From Rufibacter latericius (GTDB lineage Bacteria > Bacteroidota > Bacteroidia > Cytophagales > Hymenobacteraceae): a DNA stretch of 64,000 bases. The notes under the pieces were generated by a model. That model searched no databases, was not told where the DNA came from, and was given only the letters and a program-made list of their open reading frames with translations. The stretch lies in the NCBI RefSeq assembly GCF_003721515.1, contig NZ_RJJD01000004.1, positions 186,001-250,000 of the forward strand. The letters are read 5' to 3'. Position 1 is the first letter of the stretch; every line of letters begins with the position of its first letter. This document shows, one piece after another, positions 34,938 to 45,128 of the stretch. A program made the position numbers and the translations under genes.

Positions 34938-35026
34938 AATATACTACTTTGGGAGGCGACTGTGAAATAGGTGCTCAATATTATGAGTAGCTCCAGGAGC
35001 AAAAGAAAACAGACCCAAAAACTTGT

Positions 35027-35062
35027 GTCTTTGAGCCTGTTTTCTTAAAAGACAGCCAAAAC
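35027..35062. repeat. 36-nt intergenic palindrome, copy 14
   Basis: GAGCCTGTTTTC, TTAAAAGACAGCC and AAAAC in register. Its right half and flank match copy 3 at 4990. Confidence 0.65.
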
Positions 35063-35215
35063 GAGTTTTACTTTTTAGCCTTGGTTTAGGTCATGTATCA
35101 CTTCTACTTTGTCTGTTCAATCTTTTCCAGAAGTAAACGGAATATTCTCTTGAATACAAAGGTGACTCAGGTAATCCTTGAACAGTAATTAGTCAGGTAG
35201 TGGTGCACGCTTCCT

Positions 35216-37333
35216 TCAATCTACCACCACAAACTTATATCTCTTGAGCTGGCCCTCCTCAGACAGGCTGAGGATATACACGCCACTGGGTAGGTTCCTG
35301 GTGTCAATTTCACCGGTGCCGGTAAACTGGAAAGTAGAAAGGATATGTCCGCCGATATCTGAAACATACGCCTCAATGGTTTCAGGGCTAGTTGACTTAA
35401 CCATGATGACTGCGCCTCGTCTGGCGGGACTGGGGTATAATTCCAGCATGGGGCTTTGGATGCTTTCAGAGATTGCGGCAATGCCTGAGACAATGCCGGT
35501 GTTTACTTTGAAGACATCGGTGAGGCATTTTTTACCATCCGTCACCTTGTATGTGGTGGAGGTTCGTGGGTTTACGATGATGCTTCGGGTGGTAGCGCCG
35601 GTTGACCATCTATACGTGCCCACCCAAGAGGCCGATAGCTTGGTGGGAGTGCCCGGGGCTATATTTTTGGTAAGGGTCTTGTTCACGTCATGCATGATGG
35701 TGAATTTGTCGAAGACGGTGCCGTCTTTGCGCAGCATTTTGCCGTCTAGGCGGTTGGCTTCAATCTCCAGGTAAAACATGCCGCCGTCATTTACCGCAAA
35801 TGGCAACGCATTATGCGGATAGCCATATTGTACTCTTCCCGATGCGCCGGAGGAACCTGCCACCACATACACGGTCCCCCGGTTTCTTTTGCCCGATGTG
35901 GTGATGTAGGGGCAAGAATTGAAACTGCCGTCATACTTGGCGCTGGAGCTGCTTTTGGCATGGATAGACAGGTTGAAGCTGGCCTCTGTGCCGTAATAGT
36001 TGTTCAGCAAATAGGAGCGCTCGTAGTTATGGCTGTGGCCGGTGAGCACCAGGTCCACCCCATGGCGCTCCAGAATGCGGATGAAGTTCCCCCTCAGTTT
36101 TTTCAACTCTTCATCAACATCTGAATTGTGGCTTCCCTTTGAAAAGGGCGGATGGTGCCAGTACACAATGACCCACTTCTTGCGGTTGGCCTGCAAATCT
36201 TTCTTCAACCACTGAACCTGTACCCCCAAGGTGTCATAGAGTTTGGTATAATCGGCGGCTTCTCTACCGTAGGAGTCCAGGCTGATAAAGTGCGCGTTGC
36301 CCCAATCAAAAGAGTAAAAGGCCTTGGTGCCCGAAGCCACACCTCCGCACTCTCCCGCCGTGGGCATGGAAAAGTTGGTATAATAGCCACCTCTATCCCG
36401 GGCGGTAATCGGGTAAATGGATTTGTATTCGTGGTTGCCTATAGCCGGAAACAGGATGTGGTTTTTGAGGATGTTTTCACCAAAAGGGCCGAAAAACTCC
36501 CTTCTATAGTCTCCGTCGCTGCCGCCAGGGTAAGCGTTGTCTCCCAGGATAAGTAAAAGCTCAGCCGGATTTGTTTTGGTATAATTAAGATAGGAACTTA
36601 AAGAGCCAGATCGGTTCCCGTTTTCGTTTTCCCCGCAATCGCCTAGCACGGCAATCCTGATTTTCCTGATGGTATTGTCTCTAGGGGCCGTTCTGAAATA
36701 ATTGCTTCTGCCGCTCTGCAGAACCTGGGTAGAGCTGCCAAACCTGTAATAGTACTTTGAGTCGGGGGTTAAACCTTTGATCCTAACCTCATGCTTGGTA
36801 GTGAGGACAGGATCTGTGGCAGAATGGGTATACACACCATACGTGGTGCCTACCTGTATTTTTGAATCGGTGGGAATGTCGGTTCTCCAGCGCAAAGTAA
36901 CGGCTGTTTGGTTGCCCACCTGTAAATAGGGCCCGCGGGTAAGTTGAGCTGCAATCACATTGCTTATCACATCCTGTTCCAGGTGTAAGGGCATAAAGCT
37001 CTTATTGGCTGTAGTTAGGAGAGCCTCCCCCGCAAAGGCATTTGAGTGAACAGGTAAGGCGGCTTTGCCGGTAGTAAGCCCGGGCTTTTTGCTTTCATTG
37101 TCGGGATTGTTAGGCCAACTGCGATAGGGAATGGTACCACCAAGTAGATAATAGGGGTACCCCGCATTTAAAAAAATAGCACCCTTAGAGGTGCCTTGAT
37201 GTGACATGGTTTTCAGGTATTTCCAGTTTGCCTCCAACGGCGCAAGTTCCTTGGGCGCCATTGCCTTAAAGCTAAAAAGCAGCAAGCTGTAAAGAGTGGT
37301 GGTTGTAATCATGAGAAGAGAGTAGAGGTTCAA
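35216..37333 (-). CDS. T9SS-exported purple acid phosphatase-like metallophosphoesterase
   Basis: A 705-residue protein with an N-terminal hydrophobic segment (LYSLLLFSF). An Fn3-like PAP N-domain (RGPYLQVGNQTAVTLRWRT, about 135-230) precedes a calcineurin-like phosphoesterase domain: LGDCGENENG, LILGDNAYPGG, GNHEYKS, YWHHPPFSKG, TGHSHNYERS. The last 80 residues (LELYPSPARRGAVI...NLPSGVYILSL, ending KFVVVD) are a type A T9SS sorting domain. Role: phosphate release from organic phosphates at the cell surface or outside. The secretion machinery is not in this window. Confidence 0.92.
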   Translation of the reverse strand: MNLYSLLMITTTTLYSLLLFSFKAMAPKELAPLEANWKYLKTMSHQGTSKGAIFLNAGYPYYLLGGTIPYRSWPNNPDNESKKPGLTTGKAALPVHSNAFAGEALLTTANKSFMPLHLEQDVISNVIAAQLTRGPYLQVGNQTAVTLRWRTDIPTDSKIQVGTTYGVYTHSATDPVLTTKHEVRIKGLTPDSKYYYRFGSSTQVLQSGRSNYFRTAPRDNTIRKIRIAVLGDCGENENGNRSGSLSSYLNYTKTNPAELLLILGDNAYPGGSDGDYRREFFGPFGENILKNHILFPAIGNHEYKSIYPITARDRGGYYTNFSMPTAGECGGVASGTKAFYSFDWGNAHFISLDSYGREAADYTKLYDTLGVQVQWLKKDLQANRKKWVIVYWHHPPFSKGSHNSDVDEELKKLRGNFIRILERHGVDLVLTGHSHNYERSYLLNNYYGTEASFNLSIHAKSSSSAKYDGSFNSCPYITTSGKRNRGTVYVVAGSSGASGRVQYGYPHNALPFAVNDGGMFYLEIEANRLDGKMLRKDGTVFDKFTIMHDVNKTLTKNIAPGTPTKLSASWVGTYRWSTGATTRSIIVNPRTSTTYKVTDGKKCLTDVFKVNTGIVSGIAAISESIQSPMLELYPSPARRGAVIMVKSTSPETIEAYVSDIGGHILSTFQFTGTGEIDTRNLPSGVYILSLSEEGQLKRYKFVVVD

Positions 37334-37841
37334 TCAAACGATAGAAGCCCTTTCAAGGACTTACCGAGGCAGCATGAACTTTTCTCATGGGGGAGAAGGC
37401 TAACCAGGGTAGAAGTTGCCTTAGATGAGAAAACGGGAAGTTTTGGATTATACGTGCCAGTTTTGGGAACGTCTAAACCAGAAACAGGAGTATTCTTGAA
37501 AGAAAGATAACCTATTTAGGTTTAAATTGTTTAAACTTTTCTTGAAAGAAGCTTAAAATGTGCCAGAAGCAGTCTTTAAACACAAAAATGCCCATTGTAG
37601 TCTGAGACTATAAAAGAACCCTTAAACTGCCGGATTATAGAGTAGAGGAAAGGCCTTCAGGAAAGCAAAATGATTTTTCATAGGTTTGTACCGTCTGTAG
37701 TGGTCAAAATCCGTAAGGAAACTACCAGACGCAGGGCAAAGGAGATGTCGGCTGTTTTAGGCCCTTATTCCTGAAAACCGCTTTAAAACAAAAAGCCGTT
37801 TCTACTTCCTCCTTCGCCGGCTTCTTTTTGAACTCTATCTC
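37334..37841. other. Divergent intergenic region
   Basis: No gene. It separates the phosphatase (minus) and the TonB receptor (plus). It contains a 36-nt palindrome at 37754 and a weaker GTTTAAA-CTTTTC-TT-GAAAG-AAGCTTAAAA variant near 37529. Confidence 0.45.
37754..37789. repeat. 36-nt intergenic palindrome, copy 15
   Basis: GTTTTAGGCCC, TTATTC-CT-GAAAAC and CTTTAAAAC in register, 52 bp upstream of the TonB receptor start in a divergent gap. Confidence 0.7.
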
Positions 37842-40106
37842 ATGAAATACCTTTTCGCTTTCCTTTTCCTGATTTCTTTTCTTCCTGCCTCGGCGCAAGT
37901 GACCGTAGAGGGACGCGTGCTGGATGCCCGGTCACAGCAGCCGCTGGAAGGGGCTGTGGTCAGTGAAAATGTGACCGGCAATCAAGTGCTGACCGATGCC
38001 TCGGGCCAGTTCCGGATTATGCTGGCCTCTCCTTCTGATACTTTGTTAGTGCAGCGGGTCACCAGCCACCGCCTGCAGAAACTGGTGGTGCCGCAAAACC
38101 GGAAACAACTGGTGATTTTATTGGAGCCGCTGGCCGTTAATCTGCAGGAAGTGGTGGTGCGCGGCTACGAGACCCGCCGACCCTTGCAGAAAACAGCAGG
38201 GGCCATTGGCCTGCTTTCTACCCGAGACCTGGAGCGGTTTTCCCAGACCACGCTGGTGCCGGCCCTCAACACCTTGCCCGGCGTGCGCATGGAAGAACGG
38301 GCCACGGCCAGCTACCGCATCTCCATCCGGGGAAGTTCCCTGCGGGCTCCGTACGGTGTGCGAAACGTGAAAGTCTACCTAAACGAGGTGCCCCTGGTAG
38401 AAGCCAACGGCACCATTCCGCTGAACATGCTGGATGCCGCCACCATCGGGAACATAGAAGTCATTAAAGGCCCGGCGGGCAGTGTGTACGGGGCGGGCAC
38501 CGGCGGCACCATTCTACTGGAGACGGTGCGGCCCCTAGAGAGCAGCGTCATGGCAGGGATGCAGGTGGGTTCTTACGGTTTGCGCCGAGGGTTTGCCTCC
38601 ACCAGCCTTGCCACCGAGAAATCGAATTTGCTGCTGCGTTATGACCGGCAGACCCAGGACGGATACCGCGAGCAAAGCGCCATGGACCGGAAGACGCTGC
38701 TCCTTTCAGGGCAATTTTTCCCAAACCAGAAGCAAACCCTTTCCTTTCACGCCCTGTATTCCGATCTGTTCTACGAGCTACCCGGGGCGCTTACCCGTGA
38801 GCAGTTCGATGCCAATCCACGCGCGGCGCGGCAGTTGAACAAAGACCAGAACGCTTCTCTCAACGTGGAAGGCCTGAACCTGGGCTTTGTGCACAACTAC
38901 CAGTTCAACGAGCGATGGAGCAATACTTCTTCCTTTTTTGGCGTCTTCAGCTTCCTGAACCATCCGTTCGTAACCGATTATGAGCGAAATACTAACCAGA
39001 GTTTTGGCGGACGCACCCGCACGACTTACCGAACCCAGCTCGGGTTGTTGCCCGCCCGCTTCACTCTGGGAGCCGAGGCGCAGCGCCGTTTCGTGAACGC
39101 CCGGCAGTACGTGAACAACGCTGGTACGCCCGGCCCATTAAACTATGACGATGAGGTGACGGTAAAAGAAGGCTTTGTTTTCGGGCAGGCCGAAGTAGAT
39201 TTTCCCGCGGAGTTCCTGCTCACCGTTGGAGCCAGCCTGAATGCCCTGCGTTATGACATCGCCCGGGTCTCCGAGGCCGCTACCAACCCCAACTACAAAC
39301 AAACCCGCAGCATTGACGCCCAGTTTTCCCCTCGGGTTGGATTGGTAAAAGTGATCTCGCCCACGTTGTCAGCGCACGCGAGTGTGAGTGCCGGGTTCTC
39401 TCCGCCCACCGAGGCCGAGATCCGTCCTTCAGACGCAAGCATCAACACCGGATTGCAGCCCGAGCGCGGGTTGAATTATGAGGCCGGTTTCCGGGGAAGT
39501 CTGTTAAACCAGCGCTTCACGTTTGACGTGGTAGCCTTCCATTTCAAGCTGAAAGAAACCATCGTGAGCCGGACCACGCCTTCTGGGGTGGCGGTTTTTG
39601 CCAATGCGGGCGCTACCCGGCAGCAGGGAGTAGAAGTGGCAGCGGGTTATGCCTTCGTGCAGGCCCCGGAAGAGGCTTTGCGTTTGCTCCGGTTATGGGG
39701 AACCTACACCTACAACCGTTTCCGGTTTTTGAATTACCAGCAGAACGAGAATGACTTTTCGGGCAACCGTTTGACGGGTACTGCGCCGCATGTAGCCGTA
39801 GCAGGTCTGGATGTAGAAAGCCAACTGGGGCTATACCTCAATGCCACCGCCAACTACTCCGCAGAAATTCCGCTGAACGATGCCAATACCGTGTACGCGC
39901 CAGACTACTTTATCCTGGGTACCCGCGCTGGTTTCCGGAGGACCTTCGCGCAGACCTGGCACCTGGACCTGTATGGCGGCGTAGACAATGCCACCGATAA
40001 AGACTACAGCCTGGGGAATGATTTGAATGCCTTCGGAAATCGTTACTTCCAGGCAGCCCCCGGCCGTAACTTCTATACCGGGCTGCAACTCCGGAAGAGT
40101 TTTTAA
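37842..40106 (+). CDS. TonB-dependent outer membrane receptor
   Basis: A 754-residue protein: signal peptide (MKYLFAFLFLISFLPASAQ), carboxypeptidase-regulatory-like beta-sandwich (about 20-105, VTVEGRVLDARSQQPLEGAVVSE), plug (about 115-230, TLVPALNTLPGVRMEERATASYRISIRGS, then VIKGPAGSVYGAGTGGTILL), and a 22-strand barrel ending in Phe (YTGLQLRKSF). There is no SusD partner, and the size matches siderophore or metal receptors (FecA/FhuE-like) more than glycan SusC. Transcribed alone, so the substrate is open. Confidence 0.93.
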   Translation: MKYLFAFLFLISFLPASAQVTVEGRVLDARSQQPLEGAVVSENVTGNQVLTDASGQFRIMLASPSDTLLVQRVTSHRLQKLVVPQNRKQLVILLEPLAVNLQEVVVRGYETRRPLQKTAGAIGLLSTRDLERFSQTTLVPALNTLPGVRMEERATASYRISIRGSSLRAPYGVRNVKVYLNEVPLVEANGTIPLNMLDAATIGNIEVIKGPAGSVYGAGTGGTILLETVRPLESSVMAGMQVGSYGLRRGFASTSLATEKSNLLLRYDRQTQDGYREQSAMDRKTLLLSGQFFPNQKQTLSFHALYSDLFYELPGALTREQFDANPRAARQLNKDQNASLNVEGLNLGFVHNYQFNERWSNTSSFFGVFSFLNHPFVTDYERNTNQSFGGRTRTTYRTQLGLLPARFTLGAEAQRRFVNARQYVNNAGTPGPLNYDDEVTVKEGFVFGQAEVDFPAEFLLTVGASLNALRYDIARVSEAATNPNYKQTRSIDAQFSPRVGLVKVISPTLSAHASVSAGFSPPTEAEIRPSDASINTGLQPERGLNYEAGFRGSLLNQRFTFDVVAFHFKLKETIVSRTTPSGVAVFANAGATRQQGVEVAAGYAFVQAPEEALRLLRLWGTYTYNRFRFLNYQQNENDFSGNRLTGTAPHVAVAGLDVESQLGLYLNATANYSAEIPLNDANTVYAPDYFILGTRAGFRRTFAQTWHLDLYGGVDNATDKDYSLGNDLNAFGNRYFQAAPGRNFYTGLQLRKSF

Positions 40107-40134
40107 CCCGTTTTCAGGAAAACAGACCTAGAAT
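40099..40134. repeat. 36-nt intergenic palindrome, copy 16
   Basis: GTTTTTAACCC, GTTTTC-AG-GAAAACAG and CCTAGAAT in register. It overlaps the TonB receptor stop codon (40104-40106). Confidence 0.65.
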
Positions 40135-40197
40135 TTGCTTTTAAAAGCAACCTATTTACTGTTATGAGATTAATAGTGGAAAGCGCCACTCAAGAAA

Positions 40198-40239
40198 AAA
40201 GGCGTTTCCGGGTTGTTTTCCCGAAAACGCCTTTAAAAC
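40198..40239. terminator. Bidirectional terminator fused to palindrome copy 17
   Basis: Arms AAAGGCGTTT (40198-40207) and AAACGCCTTT (40225-40234). The 36-nt palindrome register (GTTTC ... GTTTTC-CC-GAAAAC ... TTTAAAAC) spans 40204-40239, so the terminator is built on the repeat core. It lies between convergent genes. Confidence 0.75.
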
Positions 40240-40276
40240 AGGTTTACTTTATGCCGGTAAACCGATAAGAATCAGC

Positions 40277-43258
40277 TTAGAAAGCGCGACCTTGGGCTTT
40301 GGCTTTGCGGCCTTTTTTAACAGGCTCTTCTTTCTTCACCTCAGGGGTAGCCGGACCATCAGCTTTCGCTAACACCGGGGCACCGTCTGGATCCAGTTCC
40401 ACCACATCGTAGCCCAGTTTCTCCAGACCTGGTTTGATAGCGGCTTTGTCGCCCACGAGCATGATGCTCATGTTATCTACCGGCAGGTACTTTTTGGCCA
40501 GCGCATTGATCTCTTCCTTGGTGATGTTCTTCAGGATCTCGTTCTGCTTGGTCACGTAATCCGGTGTCAGGTTATAGCGCAGGATATTGTTCAGGAAGGC
40601 CGCTTTCTGGAACGCAGTCTCGTAACGGCGGGCATCAGACTGCCCGATGGCGTTCTTCATGAAAGCCAGTTCTTCGTCTGTAATCCCTTCTTCTCTGAAG
40701 CGCTTGATCTCTTTCATGAACTCCACTACAGAAGCATCAGAAGCGTTAGAACGCACCCCAGCCGAAGCGGTGAACGGACCAGCTTCCTCTGTGCCGTTGA
40801 AGCCAGAACGAGCGCCGTAGGTGTAGCCTTTGTCTTCGCGCAGGTTCAGGTTGATGCGGCTGTTGAAAGCGCCACCCAATACGTAGTTCATCAGGTTGGC
40901 TTTGTAATACTCGCCGGTGGCATCGTACGGAAGGGCCATGTACCCGATTCTGATCTCAGACTGGGCCGCTTTCTCTTTGTCCACGATGAAGATCTTGGTC
41001 TTGTCAATGCTGGCCGCCTTGAAGTTAGCCGGCATGGTCACTGGTTTTGGGGCCCATTTATTCAAAAAGGCCAGTTTCGGCATCACCTGCTTTTGGTCTA
41101 CATCGCCCACTACCACCAGGTTGGTCACAGATGGAGAGAAGTAGTTCGCGTAGAATTTCTTCACGTCATCCAGGGTGATGCTTTCCACAGTCTGCACGGT
41201 GCCCGCTACCGGAATGGCTTGGATGTTGCCCTCGCCGTACAGCATTTTTAAGTACACATTGTCAGCAACCACGGTAGGCTGGGTGCTCTGGTTTTTGATG
41301 GCTTCCAGACGCTGTTTCTTGATCCGGTCAAACTCGGAAGCATCGAAACGCGGACGGAACATGCGCTCTTCCAGCAAGGCCAGGGTAGCATCCAGGTTTT
41401 TCACCTGAGAAGACACCGAAACCGTCATGCTTTCAGCGCCGCTCCCGAAGTTGATGCTGGAACCCAGTTTCTCCAACTCGGTGCTGATTTGCTCAGCGGT
41501 GAGTTTCTGCGAAGACTCGTTCAGCATGGAAGCGGTCAGGGAAGCTAAACCTGCTTTAGTCGGCTCGTTCGCTTCCAGTTTGTGGCCGCCTTGCAGCGTG
41601 AACAACATGGTTACGGTTGGTACCTCGTCGCTCTTGGCACCGATTACCTTGATGCCGTTGGCTAGGCTTTCTTTCCAGAACGGAGGAACGGTGATGGCCG
41701 GAACAGCGCCAGCAGCGGGCTTCTTGCTGCGGTCAAAGGTGTCTTTGGCTTTCACGTACTTCAGGCCAGAGTATTGGTCAGCCGGGGCTTTGTAACCGCT
41801 TGGGTCCACCTTGAAGTTATCGGCTTTGGCGATCAACTCGGTTTTGCCTTTCGGCACCACGCTCAGGATAACCGCTTTTTTGCCTTTGATGTACTGGTTA
41901 TACACGCGCATCACATCGGCTTTGGTCACCGCGTTCACCGCCTGTCTTTCCTTTGTGATAAAGTTGGCATTGCCAGTCATGAATTGATAAGCCGCCAGAG
42001 TAGACGTTTTTCCGGATACGCTGGACATTCTGTTGATCACGCTGGCCTCATAAGAAGCTTTGTAACGGGCGATGTCTTCATCGGTCACGCCTTTTTTCTC
42101 GAACTCCGCAATGGCGTCGCGCAATTGTTTCTCGGCATCGGCCAGGTTCTGGGTAGGAAGCACGCGAGCTGAAAGCGCGAATTCACCCGCTAATTCTGAC
42201 GTAGAATGATACGCACCGGCTTGGTTGGCCTTCTGCGTTTTCACCATGTTCTGGTAGATGATTGACGTTCTGCTTCCGCCGATGATGTCAGAAAGCACAT
42301 CCAAAGCCGGTTCATCTGGGTGATTGGCCGGAACGGTTGGCAAGGTAATCTGTACCAGCGGGAAGCGCACGTTGTCCTCGTAGGAGATGTAACGATCCTG
42401 GGCGAGTACCGGAGCAGGCAACTTTTGGTTTTTCACCTCCGGGCCGCGTTGGATAGAACCGAAGTATTTCTCGGCCAGTTTCACTACTTGTTCAGGCGTT
42501 ACGTCACCACCCACGGTGAGGGTAGCGTTGTTAGGGCCGTACCAGCGCAGGAAGAAGTTTTTCAGGTCATTTACGTTTACCCGGTTCAAATCCTCAATGT
42601 ACCCGATGGTAGTCCAGGAATACGGGTGACCATAAGGGTACAGGGCGGCACTTACTTTCTCGTAAGCCAAGCCGTAAGGGGCGTTGTCTACGCGTTGGCC
42701 ACGCTCGTTTTTCACGGTCTCGCGCTGTACCTCAAATTTTTGCTGGGTCACGGCATCCAACAAGAAGCCCATGCGGTCAGCCTCTAACCACAGAGCGGTC
42801 TCTAGTTGGTTGGAAGGAACAGTCTCAAAGTAATTGGTTCGGTCGCGGTTGGTGGTTCCGTTCAAGGTTCCGCCTACCTCAGAAACAATTTTGAAGTGCT
42901 CTTCATCGGCTACGTTGTCAGAGCCCTGGAACATCATGTGCTCAAAGAAGTGCGCGAAGCCAGACTTGCCTACTTCCTCGCGGCCCGAGCCTACGTGGTA
43001 GGTCACGTCTACGTGCACGATTGGGTCAGAGTGGTCTTCGTGTACGATTACCGTCAGGCCATTAGGCAACTGGTATTTTTCGTAAGGGATCACCAGCTCG
43101 CCGCTTTTGCGGGTCACCGTTTCCAGTTTGCGGGTGCCTCCCTGCGACTTAGTGGCAGTAGTGGTGGCTTTCTTGGCTGGCGTGGCTTTGGTCTGCGCCT
43201 GCGCCTGCGATAACATGGCGGCAGCCAGCAAGATTGCCAGAGTGCTCTTCTTTGACAT
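40277..43258 (-). CDS. M16 family metallopeptidase (tandem-domain)
   Basis: A 993-residue periplasmic protein (signal through QAQAQ at about 22). The N-terminal half is an active M16 domain with inverted zinc motif HFFEH at 103-107 (GFAHFFEHMMFQGS) and a downstream Glu within EVQRETVKNE as probable third ligand. The C-terminal half is an inactive M16 domain with the R/Y pair region (YTYGARSGFNG). It ends in a basic tail (KKGRKAKAQGRAF). It degrades peptides in the envelope. Single-chain double M16 proteins are usual in Bacteroidota. Confidence 0.94.
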   Translation of the reverse strand: MSKKSTLAILLAAAMLSQAQAQTKATPAKKATTTATKSQGGTRKLETVTRKSGELVIPYEKYQLPNGLTVIVHEDHSDPIVHVDVTYHVGSGREEVGKSGFAHFFEHMMFQGSDNVADEEHFKIVSEVGGTLNGTTNRDRTNYFETVPSNQLETALWLEADRMGFLLDAVTQQKFEVQRETVKNERGQRVDNAPYGLAYEKVSAALYPYGHPYSWTTIGYIEDLNRVNVNDLKNFFLRWYGPNNATLTVGGDVTPEQVVKLAEKYFGSIQRGPEVKNQKLPAPVLAQDRYISYEDNVRFPLVQITLPTVPANHPDEPALDVLSDIIGGSRTSIIYQNMVKTQKANQAGAYHSTSELAGEFALSARVLPTQNLADAEKQLRDAIAEFEKKGVTDEDIARYKASYEASVINRMSSVSGKTSTLAAYQFMTGNANFITKERQAVNAVTKADVMRVYNQYIKGKKAVILSVVPKGKTELIAKADNFKVDPSGYKAPADQYSGLKYVKAKDTFDRSKKPAAGAVPAITVPPFWKESLANGIKVIGAKSDEVPTVTMLFTLQGGHKLEANEPTKAGLASLTASMLNESSQKLTAEQISTELEKLGSSINFGSGAESMTVSVSSQVKNLDATLALLEERMFRPRFDASEFDRIKKQRLEAIKNQSTQPTVVADNVYLKMLYGEGNIQAIPVAGTVQTVESITLDDVKKFYANYFSPSVTNLVVVGDVDQKQVMPKLAFLNKWAPKPVTMPANFKAASIDKTKIFIVDKEKAAQSEIRIGYMALPYDATGEYYKANLMNYVLGGAFNSRINLNLREDKGYTYGARSGFNGTEEAGPFTASAGVRSNASDASVVEFMKEIKRFREEGITDEELAFMKNAIGQSDARRYETAFQKAAFLNNILRYNLTPDYVTKQNEILKNITKEEINALAKKYLPVDNMSIMLVGDKAAIKPGLEKLGYDVVELDPDGAPVLAKADGPATPEVKKEEPVKKGRKAKAQGRAF

Positions 43259-43562
43259 GCGAATAGTTTGTTTGGGTTGGGTAAAAGGTATGTCTCTGCT
43301 TATAATGATATGGAATTATTTCCACATATCACAAAAGAGAGGTTTTTTGTAAACAAATGATAGTTAATGATTTAAACTGTGGCGGGAAGGTTTTCAGGCT
43401 CGAAACTACAGTAGGGGTATTATCTTAGTCGCGGGGAAGAATGGATTATTACAGCCTCAGTTGATTTCTGCCCCTTTTTCTGAAAACAGCCCCTAAACAG
43501 GAGTCCCGTCCTTTCCGGCATTTGGGGCTTCCTATTCAAGGGCTGTTTTTCTAAAAAACTAT
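43259..43562. other. Intergenic region without gene
   Basis: No gene. It holds a 36-nt palindrome at 43463 and a half copy (GGGCTGTTTTTC-TA-AAAAAC) near 43541 that touches the stop of the next gene. Confidence 0.45.
43463..43498. repeat. 36-nt intergenic palindrome, copy 18
   Basis: GATTTCTGCCCC, TTTTTC-TG-AAAACAG and CCCTAAAC in register. Confidence 0.65.
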
Positions 43563-45128
43563 TTATTTAGTGCGGCTGAACTCCAGCTCCGAGAAATGGA
43601 GATCTGGGTTGTTCGCGTCCAGGCGCAGCTCGGTGATGGAACCGTCAGGACCAGGCAGGAAACGGGCCTTGGTGGGCGTGAGTAGCGCGAAGTTGTTTTT
43701 CCAGGCCAGGTCAAAGATATCGGGTTGCCAGAGGGTGAGTTCTCCGCCTAAGGCTGGAGCCGAGATTAAGCTTAGCATCAGTTTTCCGTTCTGCACGGTT
43801 ACCACCGCATCTCCATAGTAAGGGCTGTGGAACGTGCCGGCGTAGGCGTTCAGGTCACGGGTGAGTTTGGCTTTGGCGGGTTTCTGTTTGGCGGCTTTGG
43901 CTTCGGCCGCCTTTTCTGCAGCTTGAGCTTTGGCGGTTATCCCCAGGTTGAACTGGCTCCAGTCCCGGCCATTCTGAATGCCCAGGAACTGATCTATGGT
44001 GTAGTTGGCGATGGGCGCCATGATGCTGCTCATGCTGTTGGTCAGAATCACGATGCCCAGTTTCTCCTCGGGCACCAGCACCGTGCGGCTGTTCATGCCC
44101 TCGTGGCCGCCGCCGTGCACCACTATCTTCTTGCCCTGGTAGTCGTTCAGCATCCAGCCCAGACCGGCCCCGCTGAAATGAACTGAAGGCGTGATTTTTT
44201 CCATCTCTTTTGCTACCGGTGTTGCGTTGTGCATGGTCCACATGGTGTGCGAGGCATTCTCAGAAAACAGGCGCTGGCCTTTGTAGGTGCCCCGGTTCAG
44301 TTGTAGCTTCAGCCATTTGGCATCATCGGTCACGCTGGTGAAAATACCGGCCGCCGGGTTCCAGCTATCCCAAGCGGTGAGCACCGTAGGCACGGGTTTC
44401 CCGTTTTCAGAAGTAGGATTGCCGTGCGGCGTGGTCACGTTTTCAATCCCCTTCAGTTGATTTATCGAAGTATAGGAACGATTCATTCCCAGCGGCTTGA
44501 AGATGCGCTCCTGGATGAACTGCTCCCAAGGCTTCCCGCTAATGGCCTCAATGACTTCGCCGGCGGCGATGAACATAAGGTTGGAGTAGCCGTAGCCGCC
44601 CCGGAAAGGGTAAGCGGGTTTGAGGTACCTGGCGCGTTGCAGGATCTCTTTGCGGCTGAAAGTGGTGTTGTACCAGAGAATATCACCAGAGAAGGTTTGC
44701 AGGCCTACGCGGTGGCTCAACAGATCTCTAATGTTTAGGTTTTGCGTCACGTAGGGGTCATAGAGTTGCAGGTACGGCAGGTATTTGGTCACGGGATCGT
44801 CCCAGCTCAATTTGCCTTCGTCTACCAGCATGGCAAGGGCCGCAGCGGTATAGGCTTTGGTGTTAGAGGCGATCCCGAAAATGGTGTTGGCGTCAACCGC
44901 ACCGCCTTTCTGCTGGTCGCGCACGCCGTAGCCTTTGGCAAACACCACCGAATCATTTTTCACAATGGCGATGGCCATGCCTGGCACGTTCCAGTCCTTA
45001 AGGGCTTTCTGGTAGTAGGCATCCAGTTTCTGAAGATCGGCTTGGGCAAAAGTGGGAAGAGAGAAGCTCCACAAGAGCAGAGCCAGCAAAGTGAGCCGGA
45101 GCGACCGGCCATAAGAATGAAGTGGCAT
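43563..45128 (-). CDS. Secreted serine hydrolase (class C beta-lactamase fold) with DUF3471-like C-terminus
   Basis: Start set at ATG 45128 (521 residues) for the signal peptide LTLLALLLWSFSLPTFAQA. Catalytic SxxK is S88-K91 (GIASNTKAYT), the Tyr motif is YGYSNLMF and the third motif HGGGHEGMNS. An alanine/lysine-rich linker (KAQAAEKAAEAKAAKQ) joins to a C-terminal beta domain (LNAYAGTFHSPYYGDAVV), as in DUF3471-bearing D-aminopeptidase/esterase proteins. Likely cell-envelope peptidase or esterase. Confidence 0.9.
   Translation of the reverse strand: MPLHSYGRSLRLTLLALLLWSFSLPTFAQADLQKLDAYYQKALKDWNVPGMAIAIVKNDSVVFAKGYGVRDQQKGGAVDANTIFGIASNTKAYTAAALAMLVDEGKLSWDDPVTKYLPYLQLYDPYVTQNLNIRDLLSHRVGLQTFSGDILWYNTTFSRKEILQRARYLKPAYPFRGGYGYSNLMFIAAGEVIEAISGKPWEQFIQERIFKPLGMNRSYTSINQLKGIENVTTPHGNPTSENGKPVPTVLTAWDSWNPAAGIFTSVTDDAKWLKLQLNRGTYKGQRLFSENASHTMWTMHNATPVAKEMEKITPSVHFSGAGLGWMLNDYQGKKIVVHGGGHEGMNSRTVLVPEEKLGIVILTNSMSSIMAPIANYTIDQFLGIQNGRDWSQFNLGITAKAQAAEKAAEAKAAKQKPAKAKLTRDLNAYAGTFHSPYYGDAVVTVQNGKLMLSLISAPALGGELTLWQPDIFDLAWKNNFALLTPTKARFLPGPDGSITELRLDANNPDLHFSELEFSRTK

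Larger units (their letters stand above)
34888..35215. other. Intergenic region without gene
   Basis: No gene. A dyad CGGAAGTG-N11-CACTTCCG (34911-34937) lies 24 bp upstream of the serine hydrolase start, and a 36-nt palindrome at 35027. Confidence 0.45.

Noticed and set aside
33616-45128. The two SxxK serine hydrolases as beta-lactamases
   Set aside because: Both have the general class C fold motifs but the sequence context matches esterase/D-aminopeptidase relatives; there is no ampR-like regulator.
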